A stretch of DNA of 64,000 nt from Tragulus kanchil (GCA_022376925.1 JAIOJX010000032.1:169037979-169101978); one strand, 5' to 3'; positions 22,388 to 33,709 are shown, counted from the stretch's first letter. Notes: generated by a model from the sequence alone, not told the origin. A program made the numbers and translations.

Positions 22388-22912
22388 AAACAGAATTTAA
22401 AACCAAAAGAGACCTTTGAGCCCCCACTTTTTCAGGCAGAAAGCAGACTGAGGAAGCAACTTGGCTGAAAGCAGGGGTCATTTTACTGTGAAACATGAAG
22501 AGTGATTCACAGAATGGAGCCTCCTGAAGCTCAAAGACCAGAACCAGAACCACGGAGAATCACTTCCAGGGGCAGAACCGGCGCTGACCAGGGAGCTGAC
22601 ACAGGGCACCTGGAGGGTCTGGGCGTTCTGACGCCCCCTCTGGCTGGCAGTGCAGTGGCCGTCGCCCACACCCCCGCTGGTGTGAGATGGCAGGTCACGG
22701 CCCCAGCCAGTCTTCCTAAGAAGAGCCGTACCTGAGGGGCCGCAGCCGAGGAACCTCGCGCACACCTGGGCCTCATTTAAAGACCTCGGTCTCACGCGAC
22801 ATTGCTGTGGGGTGATACTTTGGAGTTGGGGGGAAGTGAGCATGTTCTGCATGTGGGTGGATGAAAATCGTCCCCACAGGGCAGATTGTGCCAGGTGGTG
22901 GTTTCCACAGAT

Positions 22913-23113
22913 AGGCCTCCCTCGTGGCTCAGCAGCCGCGCTCTGTCTGCCAATGCAGATGTCCGATCCCTGGGTTGGGAAGATGCCCCGGAGGAGGGAA
23001 TGGCTACCGGCTCCAGCATTCTTGTCTGGGGAATTCTAGGGAGAGAGGCGCCTGGCGGCCACCGTCCACGGGGTCACAGAGGCAGACGGGGCTGAGCACT
23101 CACACGTCACACA
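22913..23113 (+). mobile_element. Bov-tA SINE (artefact copy, G2/H1)
   Basis: Same SINE as 21802-22000, second image. Confidence 0.87.
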
Positions 23114-23998
23114 TCACAGCACCCCAGGATACTTCAACGGCGTGCCCACCCTACAGTTCTCTTTTCCCTGCGAGCCTGCCCTGTCCCCAGTAGAAACGAA
23201 GCATCCTTTGGAACACCCTGACGCTGGGCGGCCAGAGACCACTTTGCCCCAAACCACACGGGAGAAGCGACCCCAAGCTCGTTGCTGGCGCAGCGTTTGA
23301 CTGGCCCATGAGAACTCAGCTGGTCGCCTCCTCTGCCTGCTCTTGGCGAGCCGGCCACCGCGTCAAACACGTGGCTCCCCCGAGATCCCCTGGCCGCGAG
23401 CAGTCCCGACCTGGCCGAGAGACGGCACGCGGGCACCTTGGTCGGCAGCCCCAGCTGCACTCCTGGATCAGAGCCAGCTCCTGGTCTCCCCACCGTGAAT
23501 GACCATCCCTGCTGCGCCTTCAGAGCCCCGTTCACCCTCTAGTGTAAGAGACCCAAGCAAGACCTGTCCAGCGAAGCCCAACTGCCCACAGAACGACAAG
23601 CGCTCAGAATTAAGGCTTCGAGGAGGAGCGCCTGATCGTCCAGAGCCGGGTACATGGAAGGTGCTCACAGACGGGGGTCGTGGACGTGACTCTTAACGAG
23701 GAACAGCTGCCTTTTCTCACCCAGAAACGTCTCCCTGGTCTGGTAACTGGCCTTTAGGTTTCCTCTGGGAAATCTAACCCTGCACGCCGCACACGCCAAG
23801 CCCACGTGTGCCTGACGACTGCGGACCCGGCTCCAGCGGCAGGGGTGGGCTCAGCGGACCTGTGAGGTCATTCATGTCCACGGCAACGGAGACTGTGGGG
23901 TGATACTTTGGAGTTGGGGAAGTGAGCATGTTCTGCATGTGGGTGGATGAAAATCGTCCCCACAGGGCAGATTGTGCCAGGTGGTGGTTTCCACAGAT

Positions 23999-24195
23999 AG
24001 GCCTCCCTCGTGGCTCAGCAGCCGCTCTGTCTGCCAATGCAGATGTCCGATCCCTGGGTTGGGAAGATGCCCGGAGGAGGGAATGGCTACCGGCTCCAGC
24101 ATTCTTGTCTGGGGAATTCTAGGGAGAGAGGCGCCTGGCGGCCACCGTCCACGGGGTCACAGAGGCAGACGGGGCTGAGCACTCACACGTCACAC
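23999..24195 (+). mobile_element. Bov-tA SINE (artefact copy, H2)
   Basis: Same SINE as 21802-22000, third image. It is a few bases shorter because of run-length errors close to the start of pair H copy 2. Confidence 0.87.
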
Positions 24196-25412
24196 ATCAC
24201 AGCACCCCAGGATACTTCAACGGCGTGCCCACCCTACAGTTCTCTTTTCCCTGCGAGCCTGCCCTGTCCCCAGTAGAAACGAAGCATCCTTTGGAACACC
24301 CTGACGCTGGGCGGCCAGAGACCACTTTGCCCCAAACCACACGGGAGAAGCGACCCCAAGCTCGTTGCTGGCGCAGCGTTTGACTGGCCCATGAGAACTC
24401 AGCTGGTCGCCTCCTCTGCCTGCTCTTGGCGAGCCGGCCACCGCGTCAAACACGTGGCTCCCCCGAGATCCCCTGGCCGCGAGCAGTCCCGACCTGGCCG
24501 AGAGACGGCACGCGGGCACCTTGGTCGGCAGCCCCAGCTGCACTCCTGGATCAGAGCCAGCTCCTGGTCTCCCCACCGTGAATGACCATCCCTGCTGCGC
24601 CTTCAGAGCCCCGTTCACCCTCTAGTGTAAGAGACCCAAGCAAGACCTGTCCAGCGAAGCCCAACTGCCCACAGAACGACAAGCGCTCAGAATTAAGGCT
24701 TCGAGGAGGAGCGCCTGATCGTCCAGAGCCGGGTACATGGAAGGTGCTCACAGACGGGGGTCGTGGACGTGACTCTTAACGAGGAACAGCTGCCTTTTCT
24801 CACCCAGAAACGTCTCCCTGGTCTGGTAACTGGCCTTTAGGTTTCCTCTGGGAAATCTAACCCTGCACGCCGCACACGCCAAGCCCACGTGTGCCTGACG
24901 ACTGCGGACCCGGCTCCAGCGGCAGGGGTGGGCTCAGCGGACCTGTGAGGTCATTCATGTCCACGGCAACGGAGACTGGACTGTGGTTCTAAATGAGCGA
25001 GCGTCTGGAGCTCTGGCAGGAGCCGTGGAGAAGGAGCGTCACTATACGGTTGGAACGTGGCTTCGGATGCGGCAACAGAGGCCCTCGCTTGCCTCGGCTA
25101 CAGCGCCCGCCCGCGGGGCTCGTCGGGCTTGGCGTGGTGGCTTCGCTCCGTGGAGCGTCCAGGAGCCCCGGCCCCTGCCGTCCCCTTGCCCCGCTCCCTA
25201 GGACGCGGCTCTCGTCCCCGTGCCAGAGACGGCTCCACACGTCGTCCGCTTTCCGGATGGTGAGGGGTGAAGAGAGGGCGGTGGGCGGCACGCTTCTTCC
25301 TTTAAGGGCGTGAGCTGGGCGTTGCCCACATCATTTCTATTCACATCCTATTGGCCAGAGCTTGCTCGATATCCAAACCTAGCGCATCTCGTCCACTGTC
25401 CTCTGTTCGTCA

Positions 25413-25550
25413 GAGACGGCTGGGTGGCCCCACCGACTCAGCGAACGTGAGTTTGAGCAAACTCCGGGAGGGGGTGAGAGACAGGGAAGCCTGGCGCGCT
25501 GCCGTCCCTGGGGCCGCGGAGAGTCCGACATGAATGAGCAACTGAACGAC
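25413..25550 (+). mobile_element. BovB/Bov-tA 3' fragment, plus strand (I1)
   Basis: Contains GAGACGGCTGGGTGGCCCCA, CCGACTCAGCGAACGTGAGT, GAGCAAACTCCGGGAG, ACAGGGAAGCCTGGCGCGCT, GAGAGTCCGACATGAATGAG and CAACTGAACGAC. These are the last blocks of the ruminant BovB/ART2 3' end. Short truncated insertion. Confidence 0.82.
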
Positions 25551-26490
25551 AGAGTGCGTCTGCCCGTCAGTGCTCAGGAGGGACCTGAGAGCCTGCTCTC
25601 CCTGCGAGTGGGACGCAGGGAGCCGCGCGATCGTGCCGGGCCCAGGGCCGGCGGCCACCGAGGCTGCGGCCTGAGCGGAGGAAGCCGGCCGGAAAGCAGG
25701 GGACCAGAGGGGAGGGCTGCCGAGGCCGAGACTCCGAATGGGCCCCTGGGAGATCGACAAGCGCTCAGAATTAAGGCTTCGAGGAGGAGCGCCTGATCGT
25801 CCAGAGCCGGGTACATGGAAGGTGCTCACAGACGGGGTCGTGGACGTGACTCTTAACGAGGAACAGCTGCCTTTTCTCACCCAGAAACGTCTCCTGGTCT
25901 GGTAACTGGCCTTTAGGTTTCCTCTGGGAAATCTAACCCTGCACGCCGCACACGCCAAGCCCACGTGTGCCTGACGACTGCGGACCCGGCTCCAGCGGCA
26001 GGGGTGGGCTCAGCGGACCTGTGAGGTCATTCATGTCCACGGCAACGGAGACTGGACTGTGGTTCTAAATGAGCGAGCGTCTGGAGCTCTGGCAGGAGCC
26101 GTGGAGAAGGAGCGTCACTATACGGTTGGAACGTGGCTTCGGATGCGGCAACAGAGGCCCTCGCTTGCCTCGGCTACAGCGCCCGCCCGCGGGGCTCGTC
26201 GGGCTTGGCGTGGTGGCTTCGCTCCGTGGAGCGTCCAGGAGCCCCGGCCCCTGCCGTCCCCTTGCCCCGCTCCCTAGGACGCGGCTCTCGTCCCCGTGCC
26301 AGAGACGGCTCCACACGTCGTCCGCTTTCCGGATGGTGAGGGGTGAAGAGAGGGCGGTGGGCGGCACGCTTCTTCCCTTTTAAGGGCGTGAGCTGGGCGT
26401 TGCCCACATCATTTCTATTCACATCCTATTGGCCAGAGCTTGCTCGATATCCAAACCTAGCGCATCTCGTCCACTGTCCTCTGTTCGTCA

Positions 26491-26628
26491 GAGACGGCTG
26501 GGTGGCCCCACCGACTCAGCGAACGTGAGTTTGAGCAAACTCCGGGAGGGGGTGAGAGACAGGGAAGCCTGGCGCGCTGCCGTCCCTGGGGCCGCGGAGA
26601 GTCCGACATGAATGAGCAACTGAACGAC
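26491..26628 (+). mobile_element. BovB/Bov-tA 3' fragment (artefact copy, I2)
   Basis: Second image of 25413-25550 at the 1078-base offset of pair I. Confidence 0.82.
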
Positions 26629-26856
26629 AGAGTGCGTCTGCCCGTCAGTGCTCAGGAGGGACCTGAGAGCCTGCTCTCCCTGCGAGTGGGACGCAGGGAG
26701 CCGCGCGATCGTGCCGGGCCCAGGGCCGGCGGCCACCGAGGCTGCGGCCTGAGCGGAGGAAGCCGGCCGGAAAGCAGGGGACCAGAGGGGAGGGCTGCCG
26801 AGGGAGCGGCCGAGACTCCGTGAGGGACAGTGTGAGGCCGCCAGGACGGAGCTGGG

Positions 26857-28998
26857 GTGGACGGTTTCCGGTCAGAGCATCTCATCGGCCCGACCCACCC
26901 AGAGTGCAGAGGGCAAGGGAGCCTGGGCGGCCGTCCGCACAGGGCAGCCTCCTGGGGCACGGAGCCCGGCGGGAGGCACGGCGGATCCGCCTCAGAGGAG
27001 CCTGCGGACGAGCCCAGCGGCCCCTGGTGCGCGGCCAGGAGGGAGCGGTGTCGTGAGGGCTGCATCAGAGATCCACCTCTGGGAGAAGGGGAATGGATGC
27101 TGAAAGGCAAGAAGCAATTTATACTCTTTCTTCTCCTTGGGGCTGGCGAGATTTGAGTCTGGGGATGGCAGAAACCATTTGCTGCCACGAATGGAAATCC
27201 TTTGAGAGGAGGTGGTCAGGGTAGAAGACAGTAAAAAGTGAAAGTGGGGGCAGACTGATGATGACAGGTCATGGAGCACCTTGATCGAGTCATGCCTGAA
27301 GTCCCTCTCCTGCCAGACTTTTCAGCTAAACATGCTTGTACATCCTGTTCCGTTCTCCTAACTCCTCAGGAGTGTTCCTGTTTACTTGGCTGCATCTGAG
27401 CATTCTAGAGCTTGTTCTGGGTTCGTTCTGACATTTATCTGGGATTGAAGCCAAACCGCAGACTCCGGGCAAGAAAAGGGAAAATGAGGTGTCCCTGCAG
27501 TCAAGCCTCGTGCAGGCCACCCAGCCACCTCTTCTCCTTCCTGCAGGCGGTTTCTTTTATGTTCGAGAGGGTTGACGTGGTGCCTCCCAAGACTTCTTCC
27601 TTCTTCAGAGCCCTCAGGCGGAGGTTTCCTCTAATTTTCAGTGAGACGTTTGATGGCTGGCTGAGTGGGACCCAACAGGCTTGCTTTGTTCTCTCTGGCT
27701 TGTTGTGATTTATATCCGTGACCTCACGGGGATGGAACGGTCCACGCCAGGCTCCGCCCGGCCCTGCTGGTGATGCTCTGTGACTTCGCCGGCGAAGAAA
27801 GCAGACCACCCGGAGGGCATGAAGCCCCTTGGCTCCTGACGGGCTTGTCCGAGGGGTCCCTTTCCTTCTCCCAATTATTTGGTGGGAATATGGGTGAAGT
27901 GCTCCCAGATGTAGTCAGAGGGGCCTGTGGACGGTTTCCGGTCAGAGCATCTCATCGGCCCGACCCACCCAGAGTGCAGAGGGCAAGGGAGCCTGGGCGG
28001 CCGTCCGCACAGGGCAGCCTCCTGGGGCACGGAGCCCGGCGGGAGGCACGGCGGATCCGCCTCAGAGGAGCCTGCGGACGAGCCCAGCGGCCCCTGGTGC
28101 GCGGCCAGGAGGGAGCGGTGTCGTGAGGGCTGCATCAGAGATCCACCTCTGGGAGAAGGGGAATGGATGCTGAAAGGCAAGAAGCAATTTATACTCTTTC
28201 TTCTCCTTGGGGCTGGCGAGATTTGAGTCTGGGGATGGCAGAAACCATTTGCTGCCACGAATGGAAATCCTTTGAGAGGAGGTGGTCAGGGTAGAAGACA
28301 GTAAAAGTGAAAGGGGGGGCAGACTGATGATGACAGGTCATGGAGCACCTTGATCGAGTCATGCCTGAAGTCCCTCTCCTGCCAGACTTTTCAGCTAAAC
28401 ATGCTTGTACATCCTGTTCCGTTCTCCTAACTCCTCAGGAGTGTTCCTGTTTACTTGGCTGCATCTGAGCATTCTAGAGCTTGTTCTGGGTTCGTTCTGA
28501 CATTTATCTGGGATTGAAGCCAAACCGCAGACTCCGGGCAAGAAAAGGGAAAATGAGGTGTCCCTGCAGTCAAGCCTCGTGCAGGCCACCCAGCCACCTC
28601 TTCTCCTTCCTGCAGGCGGTTTCTTTTATGTTCGAGAGGGTTGACGTGGTGCCTCCCAAGACTTCTTCCTTCTTCAGAGCCCTCAGGCGGAGGTTTCCTC
28701 TAATTTTCAGTGAGACGTTTGATGGCTGGCTGAGTGGGACCCAACAGGCTTGCTTTGTTCTCTCTGGCTTGTTGTGATTTATATCCGTGACCTCACGGGG
28801 ATGGAACGGTCCACGCCAGGCTCCGCCCGGCCCTGCTGGTGATGCTCTGTGACTTCGCCGGCGAAGAAAGCAGACCACCCGGAGGGCATGAAGCCCCTTG
28901 GCTCCCTGACGGGGCTTGTCCGAGGGGTCCCTTTCCTTCTCCCAATTATTTGGTGGGAATATGGGTGAAGTGCTCCCAGATGTAGTCAGAGCCTGTGG
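26857..28998. repeat. False tandem duplication, pair J
   Basis: Copy 1 is 26857-27930 and copy 2 is 27927-28998 (offset about 1070), sharing a GTGG at the junction. Indels fall in homopolymers: an A-run near 27234 versus 28303, and C and G runs near 27833 versus 28904. Content is mixed-composition single-copy DNA with long chance frames on the minus strand. Confidence 0.9.
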
Positions 28999-29093
28999 CT
29001 GGGCAGGTACATAGATGTGGGCTGCGTGTCGAGCTGGCGGCGTGGGCGTCTCTGGCAGGGATCCTGGACTTTCATTTCTTTCCTTAATTCCAG

Positions 29094-29291
29094 GAGGCAG
29101 ACAAGCTGAAGAACCGCTGCTCCGAGCCACAGGCCCTCCCCGCTGGTGGGGCCGCCTTGTCTCCCAGGCTTCAGCTCCCCCACGGTCAGCCAGGAGCCCT
29201 GGCAAGGCCCGCGCCTCGAGTGGGGCACGGCAAGCCCTGCCGTCTCTTTGGCCTGGATCTCCGTGCTCCCGGCCGTGGTCCCCAGTCCTGA
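29094..29291 (+). other. Exon-like open stretch after an acceptor-like site (speculative)
   Basis: A pyrimidine-rich tract, ending TTTCCTTAATTCCAG at 29093, is followed by 65 open codons beginning EADKLKNRCSE and a TGA ending at 29291. It could be a terminal exon, but I recognise no family and the remainder is Pro/Gly/Arg-rich. The same stretch is duplicated at about 30165-30362. Low confidence. Confidence 0.12.
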
Positions 29292-29521
29292 GGACGGCTC
29301 CGCTTCAGGACAGAGCAGGGGCTCCAGTCTAGCACCTCCGTCCGCGTGAAAGGGAAGTTCCTTACACAGGCTTGCACGGGCAGCTTACACTTGACGGGAA
29401 GGCTTTAGTCAGAAGTGAAATGACGGCACAGCGGGTCCCTCTGGCCACCAAGCACCGTCCTGAGGCCTTGCAACGGGCTAGCAAGGTCAGCTCGTCAGGG
29501 CAAGCTCAGGTGTGGTCGAGC

Positions 29522-29708
29522 AGGCGTGCTCAGTTGTGTCTGACTCTGCGACCCACGGACTGTAGCCCACCTGGCTCCTCTGTCCGTGGGATTCTCCAGG
29601 CAAAACTGCTGGAGCGGGTTGCGGTTTCCTTCTCCAGGGGTTCTTTCAGACTCATGGATCAAACTTGCGTCTTTGTCTCCCACATCTAGATCTCCCTGCC
29701 CCCAGGTG
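29522..29708 (-). mobile_element. Bov-tA SINE, minus strand (K1, damaged end)
   Basis: Reads GTGCTCAGTTGTGTCTGACT, GCGACCCACGGACTGTAGCC, CTGGCTCCTCTGTCCGTGGG, ATTCTCCAGGCAAAACTGCT and TTCCTTCTCCAGGGG, the minus-strand order of Bov-tA. The final head region is garbled and shortened relative to the other copy. Confidence 0.88.
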
Positions 29709-30592
29709 TGGTTGAAGATTTGCCTCCCAAGACTTCTTNCTTCTTCANAGCCCTCAGGCGNAGGTTTCCTCTAATTTTCAGTGAGACGTTTGATGGCTGG
29801 CTGAGTGGGACCCAACAGGCTTGCTTTGTTCTCTCTGGCTTGTTGTGATTTATATCCGTGACCTCACGGGGATGGAACGGTCCACGCCAGGCTCCGCCCG
29901 GCCCTGCTGGTGATGCTCTGTGACTTCGCCGGCGAAGAAAGCAGACCACCCGGAGGGCATGAAGCCCCTTGGCTCCCTGACGGGGCTTGTCCGAGGGGTC
30001 CCTTTCCTTCTCCCAATTATTTGGTGGGAATATGGGTGAAGTGCTCCCAGATGTAGTCAGAGCCTGTGGCTGGGCAGGTACATAGATGTGGGCTGCGTGT
30101 CGAGCTGGCGGCGTGGGCGTCTCTGGCAGGGATCCTGGACTTTCATTTCTTTCCTTAATTCCAGGAGGCAGACAAGCTGAAGAACCGCTGCTCCGAGCCA
30201 CAGGCCCTCCCCGCTGGTGGGGCCGCCTTGTCTCCCAGGCTTCAGCTCCCCCACGGTCAGCCAGGAGCCCTGGCAAGGCCCGCGCCTCGAGTGGGGCACG
30301 GCAAGCCCTGCCGTCTCTTTGGCCTGGATCTCCGTGCTCCCGGCCGTGGTCCCCAGTCCTGAGGACGGCTCCGCTTCAGGACAGAGCAGGGGCTCCAGTC
30401 TAGCACCTCCGTCCGCGTGAAAGGGAAGTTCCTTACACAGGCTTGCACGGGCAGCTTACACTTGACGGGAAGGCTTTAGTCAGAAGTGAAATGACGGCAC
30501 AGCGGGTCCCTCTGGCCACCAAGCACCGTCCTGAGGCCTTGCAACGGGCTAGCAAGGTCAGCTCGTCAGGGCAAGCTCAGGTGTGGTCGAGC

Positions 30593-30795
30593 AGGCGTGC
30601 TCAGTTGTGTCTGACTCTGCGACCCACGGACTGTAGCCCACCTGGCTCCTCTGTCCGTGGGATTCTCCAGGCAAAACTGCTGGAGCGGGTTGCGGTTTCC
30701 TTCTCCAGGGGTTCTTTCAGACTCATGGATCAAACTTGCGTCTTTTTTGTCTCCCACACTGGCCGGTAGATTCTTAACCCCTGCGCCCCCCAGGT
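30593..30795 (-). mobile_element. Bov-tA SINE, minus strand (K2, intact end)
   Basis: Same insertion as 29522-29708 but with a full head. It includes TGTCTCCCACACTGGCCGGT, AGATTCTTAACCCCTGCGCC and CCCCAGG, so this is the more reliable image of the element. Confidence 0.88.
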
Positions 30796-30814
30796 GTGGT
30801 TGAAGGGGATTTTT

Positions 30815-31083
30815 TGCAGGGAGGGTTGTCACTCTATTGGTCTTTCATTTATCTATTTTCATCCGTCTTTGTTCTTTGGTCTGTGCGGGCCTCCCATCGC
30901 AGTGGCCTCTGTTGTCGCAGAGCGCCGGCTCTGGGCGCATGCACCCCAGAGCTCCGGCTCGGTGATTGGACACATGGGTCCAGCCGCTCCGCGGCACGTG
31001 GGATCCTCCCAGGCCAGGGCTCGAACCGGCGCCCCTTGCACTGTACGGCGGTGTCCTTACCCACTGGACCACCAGGGGAGCCC
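30815..31083 (-). mobile_element. CHR-2-type SINE, minus strand, with target-site duplication
   Basis: Shows CTATTGGTCTTTCATTTATC at its left, the GAACCGGCGCCCCTTGCACT B-box side and ACTGGACCACCAGGGGAGCC at its right. TGAAGGGGATTTTT is present at 30801-30814 and again at 31084-31097, a 14-base target-site duplication with no change, which suggests a fairly young insertion. Belongs to the same subfamily as 19766 and 20948. Confidence 0.9.
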
Positions 31084-31097
31084 TGAAGGGGATTTTT

Positions 31098-31830
31098 ATG
31101 AGTCGCTGAAAATGCTCCTCTCACCCAGCACTCAGGAAATTAAGAGCTTTAGAAGCTCCCTGTGGAGCCAGGGTCAAGACTAAACATACATTTCCTAGTG
31201 TATCCGCGTCTTGCGCCGTCACAGCCCGGAGGAGCCCACGGAGACACGGGGACCGGACGCGGTGTGCAGCCCTGGATGGGATCCGGGGACAGAAGAGACC
31301 TCTGGGGACAATCTCAGCCATTCTGAGTCGAGTGCGCCTTCGTGAGGGCTGGCGACGCCGCGCTGGGTCACCGCCTCTGGCAGGAGAACGGCAGCAACGT
31401 AGGCGGCCCGTGACAGGAAGCGAGGGTGGAGTGGGCTCTCCACGCGGCCTCGTCCGTTTCTCTCAACCTGTTCTAAAAACGACAGTCTACCTTAGCAAGT
31501 GCTTGATGGGATCTAGCCAGTGGGTGCGGGCTCTGAGGACTGAGGGGCCCTCGTGGAGGCTCCTTGCAGGAAGTGTGTGGATTTGAGAGTAACAGGAGGC
31601 ATGCTGAGAGCCAGTGTTTAGAATTCCAGCATCGAGAAAACACACGTCCTGTTTTCCACGGAGCTGAAATAGCTGTGCCACCCTCGCCCACTGGCGTTGG
31701 TTCCAGGACGCAAAAAGCCACGCCTGTCCCTCAACTGAGAAATGACCTGTTCCGGCCTGGTGGCCCTGGAGAGGCTCCATGCCGTGGGCCTGGGCTTCGC
31801 TCCTAAGCAGGAATCCGGGGGCTCCGCGCA
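31098..31830. other. Single-copy DNA, nothing recognised
   Basis: Mixed-composition sequence between the CHR-2 SINE and pair L. No exon, repeat family or RNA gene recognised. Confidence 0.4.
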
Positions 31831-32240
31831 GAGACCCGGGGTCTCCAAGCCACGTGGGGTCGCCCTGGAATCAGACTCCAGAGGATGCGTTTCCTCTGCC
31901 CTCACAAAACCAGGAGAACGGTCTCGTTCCTGCAGGAAAGATGCGGGACCCGAAACAACCCGCCGGCGAGCGAAGGATGCCGCGGTCATCACGCTGTCGT
32001 GCTACGGCCGCCTGGGTGGCCGGCCCCGAGGAGTCTCGGGGAGGAGACACACGGGCTGCCGCTGCCAAGCCCACCAGTGGTCCCTGCCGCGGCCACCCCG
32101 GACGGCGAGGGGCGAGCCGAAGGATGACGTCAGCGAGCCCGGGCTCTCCCCTTCCAGTATGGAGACGGGTGCTCAATTCCTTAACGTCAGAGACGTGGGT
32201 TTCATTTATTAAACACGGATCTTTTGATTTCAGGCTACCT

Positions 32241-32580
32241 GGTATTTTATTCGGAAATAATTTCAAACTTATGAAAAAGTCGCAAAATAAACAGAGCACA
32301 AGGAACCACCGTGCACCCTGTGCCCAGATCCACCTCTTCTCTTAGTCACGTTATCGCCTGTGCTCTCCCACGCCCCCTTAGGCTCTTTGGACAATGGGGG
32401 ATGGGTGACAATTAGGCCGGACGGCAGGGATCCAGGATGGCCCCAGGCTCTCCGAGATCCCCCCTGCTTTTCTATTCTGGGCCCTCTCTGTGCTCTACGT
32501 TCTCAGATACAAGAGGGTTTGTTTCCTTTATTCTTCAAGATAGACTGGAAATAAAACCCCTGGGTCATCTTTTGTGCTCA
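32241..32580 (-). mobile_element. Old L1-type 3' end fragment (L1)
   Basis: Resembles the reverse complement of ancient L1M-type 3' ends: TTTTATTCGGAAATAATTTC, AACTTATGAAAAAGTCGCAA, a CACCGTGCACCCTGTGCCCA block and a later GGGATCCAGGATGGCCCC block. Divergence is high, so family and boundaries are approximate. Confidence 0.45.
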
Positions 32581-32635
32581 GAACCTGTGGCTACGGTCCT
32601 CTGGTGTGTAAGTGTTTCCGATGACCGTTTCTAGC

Positions 32636-32847
32636 GGCTTCCCAGGTGGCGCGAGTGGTAAAGAGCCCGCCCGCCGACGCAGCACGCCCGCGAGCCTCGC
32701 TTCAGTCTCTGGGCTTGGGAGGCTCCCCGGAGGAGGGCAGGGTGCCCCGCTGCAGCACTCTCGCCTGGGGACTCGCACGCGCAGAGGAGCTGGCTGGCTG
32801 CAGTCCGGGGGCTGCAGGGTCGACGGAAGCTGCTTGGCACGCACGGT
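32636..32847 (+). mobile_element. Bov-tA SINE, plus strand, strongly GC-shifted (L1)
   Basis: Full block order is present: GGCTTCCCAGGTGGCGCGAG, TGGTAAAGAGCCCGCCCGCC, GGCTTGGGAGGCTCCCCGGA, GGAGGGCAGGGTGCCCCGCT and AGAGGAGCTGGCTGGCTGCA. Nearly every difference from the usual family form is an A/T-to-G/C change. Confidence 0.88.
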
Positions 32848-33369
32848 CGTTTCTACATCCTTGAAATTCACTCGCTGCAGGAGCAAGTCCTCAGCGCACG
32901 AGCGGCTCTGAGCTCCACATTCAGGCTTCAGGCCGCGGACGCGAGTTTCGAAGGGTCCGAGACCCGGGGTCTCCAAGCCACGTGGGGTCGCCCTGGAATC
33001 AGACTCCAGAGGATGCGTTTCCTCTGCCCTCACAAAACCAGGAGAACGGTCTCGTTCCTGCAGGAAAGATGCGGGACCCGAAACAACCCGCCGGCGAGCG
33101 AAGGATGCCGCGGTCATCACGCTGTCGTGCTACGGCCGCCTGGGTGGCCGGCCCCGAGGAGTCTCGGGGAGGAGACACACGGGCTGCCGCTGCCAAGCCC
33201 ACCAGTGGTCCCTGCCGCGGCCACCCCGGACGGCGAGGGGCGAGCCGAAGGATGACGTCAGCGAGCCCGGGCTCTCCCCTTCCAGTATGGAGACGGGTGC
33301 TCAATTCCTTAACGTCAGAGACGTGGGTTTCATTTATTAAACACGGATCTTTTGATTTCAGGCTACCTG

Positions 33370-33709
33370 GTATTTTATTCGGAAATAATTTCAAACTTAT
33401 GAAAAAGTCGCAAAAATAAAAAGAGTACAAGGAACCACCGTGCACCCTGTGCCCAGATCCACCTCTTCTCTTAGTCACGTTATCGCCTGTGCTCTCCCAC
33501 GCCCCCTTAGGCTCTTTGGACAATGGGGGATGGGTGACAATTAGGCCGGACGGCAGGGATCCAGGATGGCCCCAGGCTCTCCGAGATCCCCCCTGCTTTT
33601 CTATTCTGGGCCCTCTCTGTGCTCTACGTTCTCAGATACAAGAGGGTTTGTTTCCTTTATTCTTCAAGATAGACTGGAAATAAAACCCCTGGGTCATCTT
33701 TTGTGCTCA
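33370..33709 (-). mobile_element. Old L1-type 3' end fragment (artefact copy, L2)
   Basis: Second image of 32241-32580 in pair L. Confidence 0.45.

Larger units (their letters stand above)
20982..23211. repeat. False tandem duplication, pair G
   Basis: Copy 1 is 20982-22098 and copy 2 is 22094-23211, sharing TTTGG at the junction. Copy 2 starts in the middle of a SINE and lacks its A-tail and left target-site duplication, which a real duplication would not need to do. Single-base indels lie near 20989 versus 22101 and near 22025-22075 versus 23138-23188. Confidence 0.9.
22805..24978. repeat. False tandem duplication, pair H
   Basis: Copy 1 is 22805-23895 and copy 2 is 23893-24978, sharing 3 bases. 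Copy 1 overlaps pair G copy 2, so about 400 bases (for example 22805-23211) exist three times. Copy 2 has lost bases in G, GC and C runs within its first 200 bases (near 23917, 24023 and 24069) but matches closely afterwards. That is what a low-quality read start would give. Confidence 0.9.
24677..26820. repeat. False tandem duplication, pair I
   Basis: Copy 1 is 24677-25736 and copy 2 is 25755-26820, with 18 bases of unmatched filler at 25737-25754. It overlaps pair H copy 2, so the first 300 bases occur three times (23594, 24677, 25755). Copy 1 lacks 6 bases near its end that copy 2 has at about 26801-26808. Other differences are G/C-run losses near 25832 and 25890, and C/T runs near 25300 versus 26377. 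Confidence 0.9.
28650..30805. repeat. False tandem duplication, pair K, with ambiguous bases
   Basis: Copy 1 is 28650-29717 and copy 2 is 29721-30805. The last 40 bases of copy 1 are corrupted relative to copy 2: about 15 bases are missing within the SINE end near 29680-29705. The first 41 bases of copy 2 carry three N calls at 29739, 29748 and 29761. Pair J copy 2 overlaps copy 1, so the TGCCTCCCAAGACTTCTT stretch occurs at 27580, 28650 and 29721. Confidence 0.93.

Noticed and set aside
25320..25390. Possible ancient transposon piece (CATCCTATTGGCCAGAGCTT region)
   Set aside because: It looked vaguely familiar but could not be assigned to a family with confidence.
28570..29205. 211-codon minus-strand frame, notable because local GC is moderate
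   Set aside because: No recognisable domain or splice context. The repeated version at 29686-30276 is simply the artefact copy and contains ambiguous residues, so it is not evidence of conservation.
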